A DNA stretch of 64,000 nt from contig JBBMNZ010000034.1 in assembly GCA_037954325.1 (NCBI GenBank), forward strand, positions 9,317,501 to 9,381,500, in the 5' to 3' direction. Below, one piece after another: positions 36,058 through 48,343 of this stretch (position 1 is the first letter of the stretch; each line of letters opens with the position of its first letter). Position numbers and translations under genes: made by a program. The DNA comes from Fistularia commersonii (lineage: Eukaryota; Chordata; Actinopteri; Syngnathiformes; Fistulariidae). The notes under the pieces were generated by a model. The model had not been told where the DNA came from, did not search any database, and saw nothing but the letters and a program-made list of their open reading frames with translations.

Positions 36058-36103
36058 GGTAAGTTGGTGCGTCTGCGGAAGGAAAACGAAAGATATAAAC
36101 CAA

Positions 36104-36127
36104 ATGTGTGTGTGTGTGTGTGTGTGT
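36104..36127. repeat. (TG)n microsatellite in TRH intron 1
   Basis: A run of about 11 TG units just upstream of the ATG-containing exon, inside the intron that separates it from the untranslated exon. Confidence 0.85.
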
Positions 36128-36345
36128 TTGTCCAACACACTCCCTGCAAAATGCGCACCGGGAGAGGCTTCGCTCCCCTCCGGACTGCAGGGACGAAAAA
36201 CCCGAGGCTGAAAAAGCGCCGCGTAAAGACTCACCAGAGAAGTTGGTCCAGCCTCGGTGCAGCTGCCGGCTCGGTGTCTCCCAGCCGCTTGGTGACCCGC
36301 GAAGGCCAATTCCAAAGGTGTGACCGGACGGCGGCGGGGCCCCGT

Positions 36346-36356
36346 CCTTTTATACC
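36346..36356 (-). promoter_or_regulatory. TRH TATA box
   Basis: GGTATAAAAGG on the - strand, about 30 bases before a plausible start site near 36322 and about 110 bases before the exon 1 donor (CTCTG|GTGAGT at 36235). A one-mismatch CRE (TGATGTCA) lies about 65 bases further upstream. Confidence 0.65.
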
Positions 36357-36359
36357 CCG

Positions 36360-38235
36360 CCGCTCCTCTGGCGTCACGCCATCGCCGTAGTCATTTTTCA
36401 GGATCTCTCGTCTCCATTGATGTCACCGAGTCGTGCGTTAACAGGACGCGGGTGAATGATCGCCCCGCAGAGGCCGCGGGGCAAATCTGTCATTTAGTAA
36501 ACAAATAAAGGACAGGCCGCGGGAAACGCGGTCCGACTCTGCGTCACCGACCCGCGCAACTCCCTCAAATTGGTTTCAAATCGCCATCCTGTATTTCACC
36601 ATCACGCCATCAATAACCGCCTTTCTTTGCACTGCGTAAACCGCGGATCCATCACACACGTGTCCGTTTCCCGGGGTTAACGTGCACGACCTAAACAAAT
36701 AAACAGTGCTTTTAATACTTAATCATTTGAATGGAGTTGCTGATGGGAGCAGCTGCAGGTCTCTGGAGGGGGAAGGAGAAGATGGAAGGAAGGAAACCAG
36801 CGACATATGATGTTTTGCAGGAAGCGTGTCCATCTGAGTCAAAATGTTATTTCTTAACAGTCAAACATGGACGCTGTTGATGATCGGCAGTAGTTTGTGT
36901 GTGTGTGTGTGTGTGTGTTTGGTCAACGGGGCTTCAGTAACTTCCTGGGGTTTCATTGGAGAACCTTCACTGTCCAGACGTGTGGATGAGAGGATGAATG
37001 CTTGAAGGTCTCGAGATGATGTGAATGTAAGGTAGTTGCAGGTCTCTAATGAGAGTGTGAATGGTTGGACGTCAAAATCTTCTTGACTCGGCAACTGGAT
37101 TTGCCAATACACCCCACATCCGGGAGGCTTCTTCACTTCTAATGACCTGCGGGGAGTTTATGAATAACAAAGAAGCCTCTCGGGTGAGGGGGGGAAACGT
37201 CTTCAAGTGAAGAAATTCAAGTCCGGTTGCCACGACGAGAAGATTTCAACAAGAATTCACCAAAACCTGGACGACTGAGAACCTCCACAGACATGTTGTA
37301 TGTCTCCATATGTGTTCCTGTGATTGACCGGCAGCCGCTCCAGGATGAACCCTGTCGTCGCCTCCCGCAACCCCGGGTGCAAGATAAGTGGTAAAAAGAA
37401 TGAGTAGAAAATAAACAACTAAAACCAGATTATCTGCACTGGTCCTCTCGTAGGACTGAAGGCCATCCGGCTCCATGGATCCAGACCGGGGATCGGCCTC
37501 GGAGGACTCATCATGATGCCGCTCCATAGAACCGAGCTCCAACCTCAGTCCAAACAGGGACAAACAAGCCGCCGCCTCCAGCAGAACCAGGTAACAGTTC
37601 CGTGCCCGTGACCTTGAACCGACCAACGCAAGGATAATATTTGCGATTTCGTTTTTTTTCCCAATTGGAATATCTCCCCCCCCCCCGGATCACAAGTGTT
37701 GAGAAGACGCTGAATGTGTCTGAGTCCACTCGTGAACCCTCGGCTCCGTTAGAACCTGCGCGTCATGGTGACTCTGCTGAGTTTGTCCGTGGCTTGACGT
37801 TATCGGTATGCACGACCAAAGGGCAGAGGCCCAAATAGAAGCACTCGCGGTGAGATCAATGATAAATACCAAAGTCTTTAATTGACAAAACTTCAGCAAC
37901 AGCACTGTGCTGACGTCCTGCTAATGAAAAGTCCATTGAGCTGGCCAAGGTCAAACTTACGAAATCCCCCCAAACTACAAGGGAATCCAAATTGGGGTCA
38001 GGAACACGAGATACCGGCTGAAGAGGCACGAGGACGACGTGGAAAGGGAATTAGGAAAACCCAGAGAGAAATCCAATCGCTGTCAACACCGCGGACATAC
38101 GGCGCTGACGGGGACAACGGGAGCAGGAGAAGTGGGTCATTGATAAAGGGAAGCAGGGAAGGGTAGACAAAGACCAAGGATCTAACAGGGCGCACAGAAA
38201 TAGAGCGAAAGCACAAGGAGGAACCAAATCAGGAC
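36360..38235. other. Intergenic DNA upstream of TRH
   Basis: Contains a (TG)n run at 36895-36919 and a SINE-like fragment at about 37305-37420 ('gtgattgaccggcagccgctccaggatgaaccc'). No gene is seen. TRH distal regulatory elements could lie here but none can be identified by eye. Confidence 0.5.
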
Positions 38236-38239
38236 TTTA

Positions 38240-39555
38240 GGGAGTTGCTACCAAGATTTATGAGCTGACTCACAGTGGTTTCATGCCAAGAAAGAGTACT
38301 GCAGATGCGATGTTTGCTCTGAGAATGGTGATCGAGACGTGCCGAGAACGTCCGATGGCGCTGCGCCGTGTCTTTGTGGATTTGACAAAGCAGGTGTCGG
38401 AACGGCGCAGGACATGTATGACGGCTGTGACGCTGTGGCGAGATGCGACGAAGGAGTTCAAGGTGGAGTGCATCGGGGATCATCTCTGAGCCCCTCCTTC
38501 ATTTGGTATGGTGATGGAAAGGCTTACAGATGAGGTTAGATGGGAATATCTGTGGAATATGATGTTTGCAGATGACACTGTGATCTGAAGTGAGAGCAGA
38601 GAGTAGGTGGAGGAGCATCTAGAGGGGTGGAGGTATGCTCTGGAAAGGAGAGGAATGAAAATTAGCTGACAGAATATATGTGTGTGACTGAGATGACAAA
38701 AATAAGGCTACAGGGAGTGAAGATATAGAAAATGAAGGAGTTTAAGTACCAAGGGTCAACAATAGGAAGCAACGGAGAGTGAGAAGAGGTGGACGAAGAT
38801 GGAGGTGAGAGCAGCCATGATGTCTGGTTTGGAGACAGGAAGCAGAGCTGGAGGCAGCAGAGATGAAGATGTGGAGGTTCCTCTTTGGGAGTGAAGAGGA
38901 TGTAGATCAGGGGTGTCAAACCCATTTTCACAGAGGGCCACATCAACATAATGATTGCCCCCAATCAAAATGCACAACACGTTATGTTACGCCAACAGTG
39001 TAAATGTATCCAAATGTAATATAAAATAAACTCTGAATTTATGATTCATTCATATCCAAAAGGTTATATATGCATTCCCATCTTTCTTGAAACCGCCTTT
39101 CATCTGCATCAACTTTTCTCTTCCTGGACATCATTTGTATTTCTCAATTCCACATGGATGTGGATACACTGCGATCTAATAGCGGGACGCCGTCACTTTG
39201 CGGGTAACGTGATCGGCACCAACTGCGGGAAATGTAGTTTATGGTCAATGCACGGGTTTTACTTATTTAAGACGATCAGATCTTTTGCGGGCCACATAAA
39301 GTGATGTGGCGGGCCACATTTGGCCCGCGAGCCTTGAGTTTGACGGTAGAGAAACAGGAATGAGCACGGTAGATGTTATGGAAGTCACACCGAGATGGTT
39401 TGGACACGGAAGATCTGGGTAGAAGGAGGTTGGAACTGCCAGGCAGGAGGTCTTGAGGACCACCAGAGAGGAGGTTCATGGACGGAGGGGAAACGAGGAC
39501 AGGAAGTTAGTTGGTGTGATAGAAGAGGATGGAGGCATGCGAAGAAGAAGATAGC
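38240..39555 (+). mobile_element. Degraded non-LTR retrotransposon, interrupted by a hAT element
   Basis: Translated pieces in several frames match the reverse transcriptase of a teleost LINE family: a FVDL block (about 38370), an SLSP block (about 38490), then MMFADD with the FADD catalytic box (about 38557-38580) and WRYALERRGMK (about 38625-38660). These are followed by the C-terminal AELEVAEMK-like part (about 38850). Frameshifts, stops and a deletion between the FVDL and SLSP blocks make it dead. The LINE text stops at 38907 and resumes after 39345 with its 3' part ('aggaatgagcacgg', 'gccaggcaggaggtcttgagg'). Confidence 0.7.
38908..39344. mobile_element. Non-autonomous hAT-like element nested in the LINE
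   Basis: It begins CAGGGGTGTCAAAC and ends 'ggcccgcgagccttgagtttgac', near-inverted ends typical of hAT elements that start with caggggtgtcaaac. The inner right part (about 39120-39280) is the reverse complement of 62990-63090, so it shares a family with the element at 62776. The terminal bases of the right end appear lost. Confidence 0.65.
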
Positions 39556-40734
39556 AAAATATAAATTAGTATGAAGAGTACACTCCAAAACAAAGAGTCC
39601 ATTGGTGATCGTCAAGTCCGAGCAGGCTCGTGAGGAACGAGCGTATTGGCGGTGGCCTGGTGGCGCTCCCGAGGTCTCCGGCGGCCAGGCGGACGGCGGG
39701 GAATATCCGTCCCGAATCCAGCGTGTAATAAGATAATTAGTCGCCCACGATGTGCTGTCATGTCCAATACTTCAGCCGAGTCTTTCCCTCGTCCGAAAAA
39801 ACGTCGACGTCCTCGGATACAGTCGCTATCATAAGTATTCACCCCCTTGGATGTTTTACCCTTTTAGTGCTTTCATCAATCAATTGTGGTCAATAAAATT
39901 TGGCTTTTTTAACACAAAAATTTATTGGAAAAAACTCTTTAATGTCAAAGTAAAAACAGATTTCTTCAAAGTAATGTCAATGAAATAAAAATATATAAAG
40001 GAATTTAATTGTTTGCATAATTAATCACCCCCTTTTTAATGGTCTAATTCAATAGAGGTCCATCGAATTCTTGTAAAGGCGCATTTGAGGATTTTATCCA
40101 GAGATCTCCAGGCTGTTGATCAGTTATTGGTTTTTTTTTTTTTTGGAAACAAACCGATGAATTTCTAACATTTTATTTAGCGTGGTATTGGCGAGCGGCC
40201 CGGCTGGAGACAAGGCGGCGAAATATTGCGACAGGAAAAACGACCGCTTCCTCTTTCCTCCTCTTCATTTTGACACTTCCTGGCCCGGACACGGAAAGTC
40301 ACAAATAATTGCTGGTTTTACAGCATTTTATTTTTCTTTTTATGCCTTTTACTCGGATCCCTGTCAAGGGGACCGAAGCGGAGATGCCGAAAAAAAAAGG
40401 AGGAACGAGAAGGAAAATGTAAAGATCTAAAAAGTGCAAAGGCCGTAAATAACACATATAATATTATTTCCTGTTTTTTTTTTTTTTTTAACTGAACGCC
40501 CTTTTCTTGAGTGTCTCTTGCTTATTAGTTGGATGATGTGAGAAAAAGAAGGACATGTGAATAAGAAATCTTCAGACGTGTCTTCGGTTCTAATGACCTG
40601 AAGGGAGTTTCCTGAAAGAACTGCCAGGGTTTTGGTAAATTTAGGTTGTGGTGGTTTGAGTTGGTCTGCAGAAACTGGATATAATAACTGGTCTTATTTA
40701 ATTTTCATGCTTGGGCCAACTAGCGATAATGTAA
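39556..40734. other. Intergenic DNA without recognised gene
   Basis: A unique stretch with a T-run (40133-40144) and A/T-rich segments. The open frames here have no family features. Confidence 0.5.
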
Positions 40735-41285
40735 GTTGAAAAAAAATCTAAATGGCAACTTAAATATTAAAATTTTTGTGCATTTTATTTCGACTTTAAA
40801 ATCATTCATGAGCATATAAAGGTACCGACATTATTTTGTATGTAATCATCCATACAAAATTAAAAGAGAAAAAATAAGGAGTTTCTGAATTCGATATGGA
40901 TCGAAAATACTTATTAAAATATTCAAAGAAAATAGTTTGGCGGGACGGATAAAAAAGCAAAACGGGGCAGATGTGGCCCAAGGGCTGTAAAATACCCAGG
41001 TGTGTGTACAGGACTGTCTCAGAAAATTAGAATATTGTGATAAAGTTCTTTATCTCCTGTAATGCAATTAAAAAAAAAAAAAACTTTTTCATGATATTCT
41101 AATAATTTGAGATAGGATTTTTGAGTTTTCTTAAGATGTAAGCCATAATCAGCAATATGAAAATAATAATAAAAGGCATGTAATATTTCAGTTAATTTGT
41201 AATGAATCCAGAATGTATGACATTTTTGTTTTTGGAATTGCATTACAGAAGATAAAGAACTTTATCACAATATTCTAATTTTCTA
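40735..41285 (-). mobile_element. Composite repeat: block 'B' (reverse) joined to MITE 'A'
   Basis: Block B, in reverse, runs from 40735 to 41008 and is followed at 41009 by MITE A (CAGGACTGTCTCAGAAAA), whose right end is cut at about 41285 before GAGACAGTCC. The junction ('taaaatacccaggtgtgtgtacagg') mirrors the forward junctions at 43265 and 48340. Confidence 0.65.
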
Positions 41286-42456
41286 AATCTCCCGAACTAG
41301 TAGCATAACAAACCTTCTAACACCTAGTTTCTCAGTGTTTGGAGTCAAAGGCAGACAGTAAGATGTCTATAAAAACCTTGTTTTTTTTATCTCCAGTCAT
41401 TCAGAATAATGAAGTATCTCCTCGTCCGGCGGGTTAAAGTTAAGTGTCACGTCGAGCGTGATATGGTGGTGTGAGATCCGAGTTCGGGTTTGCGATGGAT
41501 GTGATTGTGACTCACAAGAATGTTGGAACCGTGTTTCTAAAAATCAACCACGTGACGCACGATTCCTATTTTTGGCTTTCAGTTCCGAGAGCGCGGCATC
41601 ATGTTTTCCGCGGCAGACGCAGCCTTCCGAGTCGGCGGAGGAGCATCTTTTCTCTTTCCTCCTCCGCGGAAGACGCTCAAATCAGCAAAGTGAGGATTTT
41701 TAGGTTTCTACGGAGCCGACCTGGGCATTTGCTTGTTTATCCGGCCAGGCTATTTTCTTTGAATATTTTATTATTATTATTTTACTTTCTTTGAAGTATT
41801 TTCAATCAATATTGAATTTAGAAACTCCTATTTTTTTTCCTTTTTTTTAAAATTTTGTATGGATGATTACATACAAAATAATGTCGGTACATTCATATAA
41901 TCATTCATGATTTTGAAGTTGAGATAAAATGCTGAAATGAAAATTAAAATTTTCATTTTGTTCAATTTAAATGACACCTTGTTTGAGATAGATTTTTGAG
42001 TTTTCTTAAGTTGTAAGCCATAATCAGCAATATTAGAATAATAAAAGGCTTGCAATATCTCAGTTGAATAAAAATAAAATAAGAAATGCGTCCCGTCAGC
42101 CAAAATAAGTAAGAAAGTCCGTAACAAAAGACTAAGGAAGCCTCCAGGAGCTGCGCGGTTTCGTACGCTGTCCATATTCTGGACCCGCTGTGGATTCCAG
42201 ACCAGGGCAGGAAAACACACTGGCGTTCCAGAGCAACAGGGGAGGTTCAAGACAGGGGTTTTGAAAAAGTCTCCAAAGTTCAGCGAAACTCAGCGGAGGT
42301 AATTGTGATTCCGCGTGAAGCCCGACACCTCGGGGGTTCAGACAGCGGTGTGAAACAGCGGTGAAAGGCAAGAAGACGCAGTGGCGGCGGACGGACGGCT
42401 TCAGGCCGGGCGAGAAAACAAGCCGACGCGGAAGGATAAATAAACAAATGGGAGAG

Positions 42457-42490
<34 letters not shown>

Positions 42491-42979
42491 ACGGCGACAC
42501 CGGCCTGACAGGGTCACCGAGGCAAAGGATGAGTGGCAGCTCGCTGGCCGCGAGCACTGGTGTTCACAGACGGGGACGGGGTCAGAGGTCACGGAGGGGC
42601 CGCCTCGGCTCTGCCAGGAGGAACTCGAGGGAAAGATGCTCATTATTTGTTTTTTTCTGGTTTAAAAGTTGAAAATGAGAAAATGGGAAAATTTGTTATT
42701 CATCACCGCCGCAGCATCTTCTAATTTTTTTAATTTAGTTGTTGGTTTTCTCGCATTCTCTATGCGGAATGCAGGGTTTTGTCAAAGCACCCGGTTGGAC
42801 GCGATACTTAGAAATTCGGATAAATCTGGACGTGAGCTTTCAGGTTAAATGTTTGCACGTTTTATAAGCCGTTCTGCGAGCGGAGCTGGAGCCCATTTCT
42901 GCTGCCGCTGGGCGAGACGGGGTTCACTCTGGACCTGTCAATCACACATTTAGAGACGTAGAATCATTCACAGAGCATA
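41286..42979. other. Intergenic DNA with a block B fragment and a (TG)n run
   Basis: A forward, partial block B lies at about 41750-41960 ('tttgtatggatgattacatac', 'aataatgtcggtacatt'), followed by a MITE A fragment ('taagccataatcagcaatatt', about 42013-42065). A (TG)n run is at 42461-42489. No host gene is seen. Confidence 0.5.
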
Positions 42980-43269
42980 CAGGACGGTCTGAGAAAATTA
43001 GAATATTGTGATAAAGTTCTTTATCTTCTGTAATGCAATTACAAAAACAAAAATATCATAGATTCTGGATTCATTACAAATCAACTGAAATATTGCAAGC
43101 CTTTTATTATTTTAGTATTGCTGATTATGGCTTACATCTTAAGAAAACTCAAAAATCCTAACTCAAAATATTAGAATATCATGAAAAAGTAATTTTTGTT
43201 TTTTTTTTAATTGCATTACAGAAGATAAAGAACTTTATCACCATATTCTAATTTTCTGAGACAGTCCTG
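42980..43269 (+). mobile_element. MITE 'A', full-length copy
   Basis: Starts CAGGACGGTCTGAGAAAA and ends TTTTCTGAGACAGTCCTG, flanked by TA. About 290 bp and non-coding. Block B follows directly. Confidence 0.75.
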
Positions 43270-43644
43270 TACGCACACCTGGGTATTTTACAGCCCTTGG
43301 GCCACATCTGCCCCGCTTTGCTTTTTAATCCGTCCCGCCAAACTATTTTATTTGAATATTTTAACAAGTATTTTCGATCCATATTGAATTCAGAAACTCC
43401 TAATTTTTTCCCTTTTAATTTTGTATGGATGATTACATACAAAATAATGTCGGTACATTTATATGCTCATAAATGATTTTAAAGTTGAAATAAAATGCAC
43501 AAAAAATTAAATATTTAAGTTGCAATTTGGATTTTTTTTTCCACTTTTTTTCAACTTTTTTTTTCAATTTTTGTTTTTTCTTAATTTGCATTACAGAAGA
43601 TAAAGAACTTTATCACAATATTCTAATTTTCTGAGACAGTCCTG
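43270..43644 (+). repeat. Block 'B' plus a second MITE A right end
   Basis: Block B ('cacacctgggtattttacagcccttgggcc' to 'ttgcaatttggatttttttt') spans about 43270-43560. It is followed by an isolated MITE A right arm (about 43588-43644, 'gcattacagaagataaagaac..gagacagtcctg'). Block B is thus bracketed by two MITE A right ends. Confidence 0.65.
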
Positions 43645-44454
43645 TACATGTTTACATCTTGATGTCAGCCATCGGTTAAAAGCAGAACGTCATCCAAGTT
43701 AAATTTCAGATATTTAAACTTATTTCCTGGAATACTTCATTCTCTTCAAGCAGGACCTTCTGCTTCTGGTCTACCTCCCTCTCCGTTTTGACTAATACCT
43801 AATTTCTTCATCGCTCTCCAAACTGGACGGTTCGTGCACACGGAGACAAACAGCCCAGGAGAAAGAGTGGACCATGCATTATTTATCTCCGAATTTCATC
43901 TCTGTCTTTAGCGGTGTGTTTGTTGCCTGAGAATCCCATTATCTTTCAATAACCTGTGAGATGGCGGGGCGTTCCTTCAGGCGCAGACCTCGATTAGTTC
44001 ACTACAACCACACGGGGTTCGGCTCACTTATCATCCCGCCGACGCTCGTATACTTGGTGTCTGCCTCGATTCGTCTCTGCGCCTCTGCATCGCCGGAGCC
44101 CGTCGTCTCACCGTGTGGCTGAGGTTAACCAAGTCATCGTCGGCGAAGGCGGAAAAGAAATTTAAAAAGGAGTCGGAGGAGTCATCCAGTGTCAACATTT
44201 ACAGGCGTCGATGGATTCCCTTCTAACAAAACACTTCAAAATTCAGTTTATTTTGCAGCGCACCGCGTTAAAATGTGCAATATCAATGAACTGAGTTCCC
44301 TCAGAAACTCTGCTCTTCTTTACTCGCCACTCTTCACCTTAAATTCACGTTAAATTCTGCTCCGTCCTCACTTTTATTTTTCACTTGTTTAATGCCTGTT
44401 ACATTTTGTCAAGCAAATTCCCTGTAGTTTCCTAAGCAAACGGGTGCTATTTTT
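43645..44454. other. Unique intergenic DNA
   Basis: No repeat family or gene is recognised. The segment 43900-44120 reads as unique, balanced-composition DNA. Confidence 0.45.
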
Positions 44455-44900
44455 GTAATATTACATTACATTACATTATTACATTACATTGCATTTGGGG
44501 GACGCTTTTATCCAAAGCGACTTACAATAGAGGACATAAGGACTGCAAATACACTTGCAAATACACGATGCACAGGAAATATACAGAACAGTAAGCTTGG
44601 GTTAGTGAGTTTTTTTTTTTTTGTTTTTTTTTTGACAAAGACATACACACACACACACACACACACACACTGCATAGCCTCACTTGGTGCCTAACCTCAT
44701 CTGGGGCATCAGCGCAGTAAAAAGTCCTGAAAGAGAAAAGTTTTTACCTGTTTCTTGAAGGTTGAGAGAGATGATGCTAGTCTTGTTGCTTCTGGAAGTT
44801 TGTTCCACCACTGAGGTAGTAGAACTGAGAACAGTTTTGCCTGAGATCGCTTAGAGCGAGCAGAAGGTACTGCTAGTAGGTTTGTATTAGAGTAATATTA
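44455..44900 (+). repeat. L2/CR1-like LINE 3' region
   Basis: 'acattacatt..gcatttgggggacgcttttatccaaagcgacttacaa' is a very common teleost repeat phrase. It is followed by 'cctgtttcttgaaggttgagagagat' and 'gtttgttccaccactgaggtag', typical of the same LINE-derived region in fish. A (CA)n run lies at 44646-44671. Confidence 0.55.
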
Positions 44901-45235
44901 AGTCGAAGCACAGCACGTACCGGAGGCTAGCGTACCACGTACCGTTCTCTGATTGGTTCATGGTTGCCGTCACTTGAAGTTACTGTGAGGTCGGACCAAC
45001 GTCGTATTCCAACACGATATAATTATATAACGTCGTCCGATGTTGCAGCCGATATTCGACCGAGGAGCCGCTTTGACACGACGTCCCCGTGTCGGGTGGG
45101 AACGCTGCGATATTCAATCGAGCGCAGCGGCTCGGTCGCTTCCCGAAGTCGCACCAAAAGATTTTGATAGATGTTTGAGCGCCACATCACACTGGTTGGA
45201 GGTCAGTCGGCAGAAGAATTCCTACCGGATGAAAA

Positions 45236-45302
45236 GGCGATTGGCCGATTTTTGAGAAAATGTAAGGATTTTAAGTGCGCCTTATAGTGCGAAGAATACC
45301 GT
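45236..45302. mobile_element. pogo-like element end (fragment)
   Basis: 'gtaaggattttaagtgcgccttatagtgcgaagaataccgta' matches, in order, the right end of the element at 54824-55715. A second fragment is at 49250-49290. Confidence 0.5.
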
Positions 45303-45524
45303 AGTCAAGCTCAAACCTCTCATCCTAAAAGTCTGACTGATTTTCATCCATTTATTGGACATTCCTCTACAACTTGGATCTAAAGCTCACTTGGAAATAC
45401 ATCCTTTTCTTCAGAAATGCTCATTGCTCTCAATTTGGCAAAACCTTGAACGCTTGATCCTCACATGCAGAACTCTGCAATAAACCCTTCTATTTCCAAT
45501 TTTCACTTTTTTTCTTTCTACATA

Positions 45525-45811
45525 CAGGACTGTCTCAGAAAATTTGAATAGTGTGATAAAGTTCTTTATCTTCTGTAATGCAATTAAAAAATCAAAAATT
45601 ACTTTTTCATGATATTCTAATATTTTGAGATAGGATTTTTGAGTTTTCTCCAGATGTAACCCATAATCAGCAATATTAAGATAATAAAAGGCTTGCAATA
45701 TTTCAGTTGATTTGCAATGAATCCAGAATGTATGACATTTTTGTTTTTGTAATTGCATTACAGAAGATAAAGAACTTTATCACAATATTCTAATTTTCTG
45801 AGACAGTCCTG
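45525..45811 (+). mobile_element. MITE 'A', full-length copy
   Basis: CAGGACTGTCTCAGAAAA to TTTTCTGAGACAGTCCTG with internal 'taacccataatcagcaatatt' and 'gcttgcaatatttcagttga'. It is preceded by TA; the block B neighbour is absent here. Confidence 0.75.
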
Positions 45812-45897
45812 TCTTTATCTATTTATTTCTCTAGCTGTTATTTATATTTTTTATATTTTATTTTTTTATTTTTTATTTATTTTTCATTTTATACACA

Positions 45898-46014
45898 GCG
45901 AATCCACCTTCTCCATCTAACCCTATTCTCTGGTTCCTCCTCTCTCACACCAACTAACTTCACATCCTCTCTCATGACGTCCATCAATCTTCTCTTTCGT
46001 CTTCCTCTAGATTT
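45898..46014 (-). repeat. LINE 3' end, reverse orientation
   Basis: 'cacagcgaatccaccttctccatctaaccctattctctgg' and 'cacaccaactaacttcacatcctctc' are the reverse complement of the 3' part of the reverse-transcriptase LINE seen at 53480-54262. Confidence 0.55.
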
Positions 46015-46376
46015 TTTTGAGCGCTCCTCAGAAACATAAAGGGAACACTAAAATTGACATGCTAGATGTGAATGGATGAAATATTTTTCTGAAATATTTT
46101 GTTCTTTACATAGTTGAATGTGCTGACAACAAAATCACACAAAAATGATCAATGGAAATCAATTGTATGAACCCATGGAGGTCTGGATTAGGAATCACAC
46201 TCAAAATGAAAGTGTAAAAACAAACTCCAGGCCGATCCGACGTTGATTTAATGTCCTTAAAACAAGTCCAAATGAATCCGTGTTGCTTCCTAAGTGGACA
46301 CTTTGATTTCACAAAAATGTGATTGACTTGGAGTTACATTGTGTTAGATGTTCCCTTTATTTTTTTGAACAGTAAA
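46015..46376 (-). mobile_element. Element 'C', second copy
   Basis: Shares the ordered words of 7982-8329 and has the inverted right end 'gttccctttatttttttgaacagt'. The left end is altered ('tttttttgagcgctcctcag'). Confidence 0.65.
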
Positions 46377-47938
46377 CATTTTTTTCTTTAGTATATTTTT
46401 TTGGTTTCATATTTTTTCTGTCTTATATCTCTAACCCAGAGATGCCGCTAGTGTTGCATTGTTGTTTTATATCCTGCTTTCTAAGGTTGTTTGTGTCCTG
46501 AACCTGAGATCCGCTAGCTCTAAATCTGCTTGCACTTTGTGTCACGACCGTAAAAGTCTTGAATCCTTCTCTTGGCAACTGATGCGTCAACTGGCCCGCG
46601 AGGATTTTACAAATATTCATCCAGTCATTCATTGATTCATTCATTCATCAGCGATACTGCTTATTCTGCAGTTTTGGTCATGGGGACGATGGCTCCTTTC
46701 CAAGCCGTCATCGCCCAGATAGCGGCGCAGCTGAAATTTATTCCTGGCTTCCTAGCTCATTTAAATAACCCATGATAGTGGCTGTAAAATACCGAAAGAA
46801 CGCCACAAAATGCAAATGTTGTCATCTTTCCTCATTGTGATCTTCACACTTATCTCCTGTTTTTTTTGCGCACGGCCGGGGAAAAAGACTTGCACTGCAT
46901 ACCCAACGAAAGATAAGGAAGTAAAAGCGCCCGAGCAGCACAGCTGTTTACGGTCAGGCATGCGTCTCTTAGGTCACTTCGCCATCAGCTTCTCCCAAGA
47001 ACGCCAATAAAACCAATGATTTAGTGACCCGTAAGCGAAGCCCCGTCTCCCTCGCGTGAGATATTTTAATATATCAAGAAATCCTCAGCCTCTTTAAATT
47101 CGTTTTTATTATTACTTATTCAAATTTATCCTCAGAGGGTCTCGGACGATGGACCGACCTTCTCATGGCTGCCGCTTTTAAAGTTGGTACCTGTCCTGTG
47201 TTAAGTGGACTTATTGTAAACTAACTATACCAACACTGGAGGGATCTACTGGCGGTTATATTTCAGATCGTCCCCCGCCAACAATCCCAGAAGTTACAAT
47301 CCAATGCTGTCGGACAAAATGTATAACGGCGTCTCTAAACGTAATCTGCCCGATCTACGGATAAACCGCATCAGTCGCTCGATACCTTTGAGTTCCCTTC
47401 GGCTAAAATGAAGATTTATTTACGGTTATTGAGTTTTGATCAAAGCAGGGGAGGCTCCATCTTTCCAAATCTGCAGCCGTCTTTGGTTTGAGATCATTTC
47501 CAGCTGCCGCTTACATTCAGGTACGGAAATGTTGAGCGTCGCTCAAGTTCGCCGAGGAATACGTACTCCTGACGGCGTGGACGTCGCACAAAAAGGTTTC
47601 CAAACTCTTGGATGCTCAGCTTTGGAGCAGAAGATTGTATATTAAATTGTTCTATGTACATCTCTGCACAACATTGTATCCTTATTCATGTTAAAGAAAA
47701 GAAAAAAAGAAAGAAATATGGATCAATTTGCAACAAAGAATAACTTATTAACATTCATGAACATTAGAGTGCTCGCTGGTTTACTGAAGATTGTTGCTAA
47801 TATTCGGCACGTTTTTGCCGAAAAAACTCAATCGGTGCAAGAGGTGTTTGATGTCTTTAGGTGACGCCTTCATTTATTTGTCTTTGTGCTGACATTTTTA
47901 GACTCAGTAAAAATGTATGTCAAAACATACATTTTTGA
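46377..47938. other. Intergenic DNA, largely unique
   Basis: Begins with a short SINE-like piece (46620-46680, 'cattcattcatcagcgatactgcttattctgcag'). The rest, to 47938, has no recognised gene. Confidence 0.45.
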
Positions 47939-48343
47939 TTATGTAATCAAAAATGTCATACATTCTGGATTCATTACAAATCAACTGAAATATTGCAAGC
48001 CTTTTATTATTTTAGTATTGCTGATTATGGCTTACAACTTAAGAAAACTCAAAAATCCTATCTCAAAATATTAGAATATCATGAAAAAGTTCTTTATCTT
48101 CTGTAATGCAATTACAAAAACAAAGATGTCATACATTCTGGATTTATTACAAATCAACCGAAATATTACGAGCCTTTTATTATTATTTTCATATTGCTGA
48201 TTATGGCTTACATCTTAAGAAAACTCAAAAATCCTATCTCAAATTATTAGAATATCATGAAAAAGTAATTTTTGTTTTTCTTGATTGCATTACAGAAGAT
48301 AAAGAACTTTATCACAATATTCTAATTCTCTGAGACAGTCCTG
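47939..48343 (+). mobile_element. MITE 'A', partial plus longer copy in tandem
   Basis: A partial unit (about 47939-48090) is followed by a longer one ending GAGACAGTCCTG at 48343. Both carry 'catacattctgga' and 'gctgattatggcttac'. Block B follows directly. Confidence 0.65.

Noticed and set aside
37246..37626. 126-residue - strand frame
   Set aside because: Partly a SINE-like repeat; no domain recognised.
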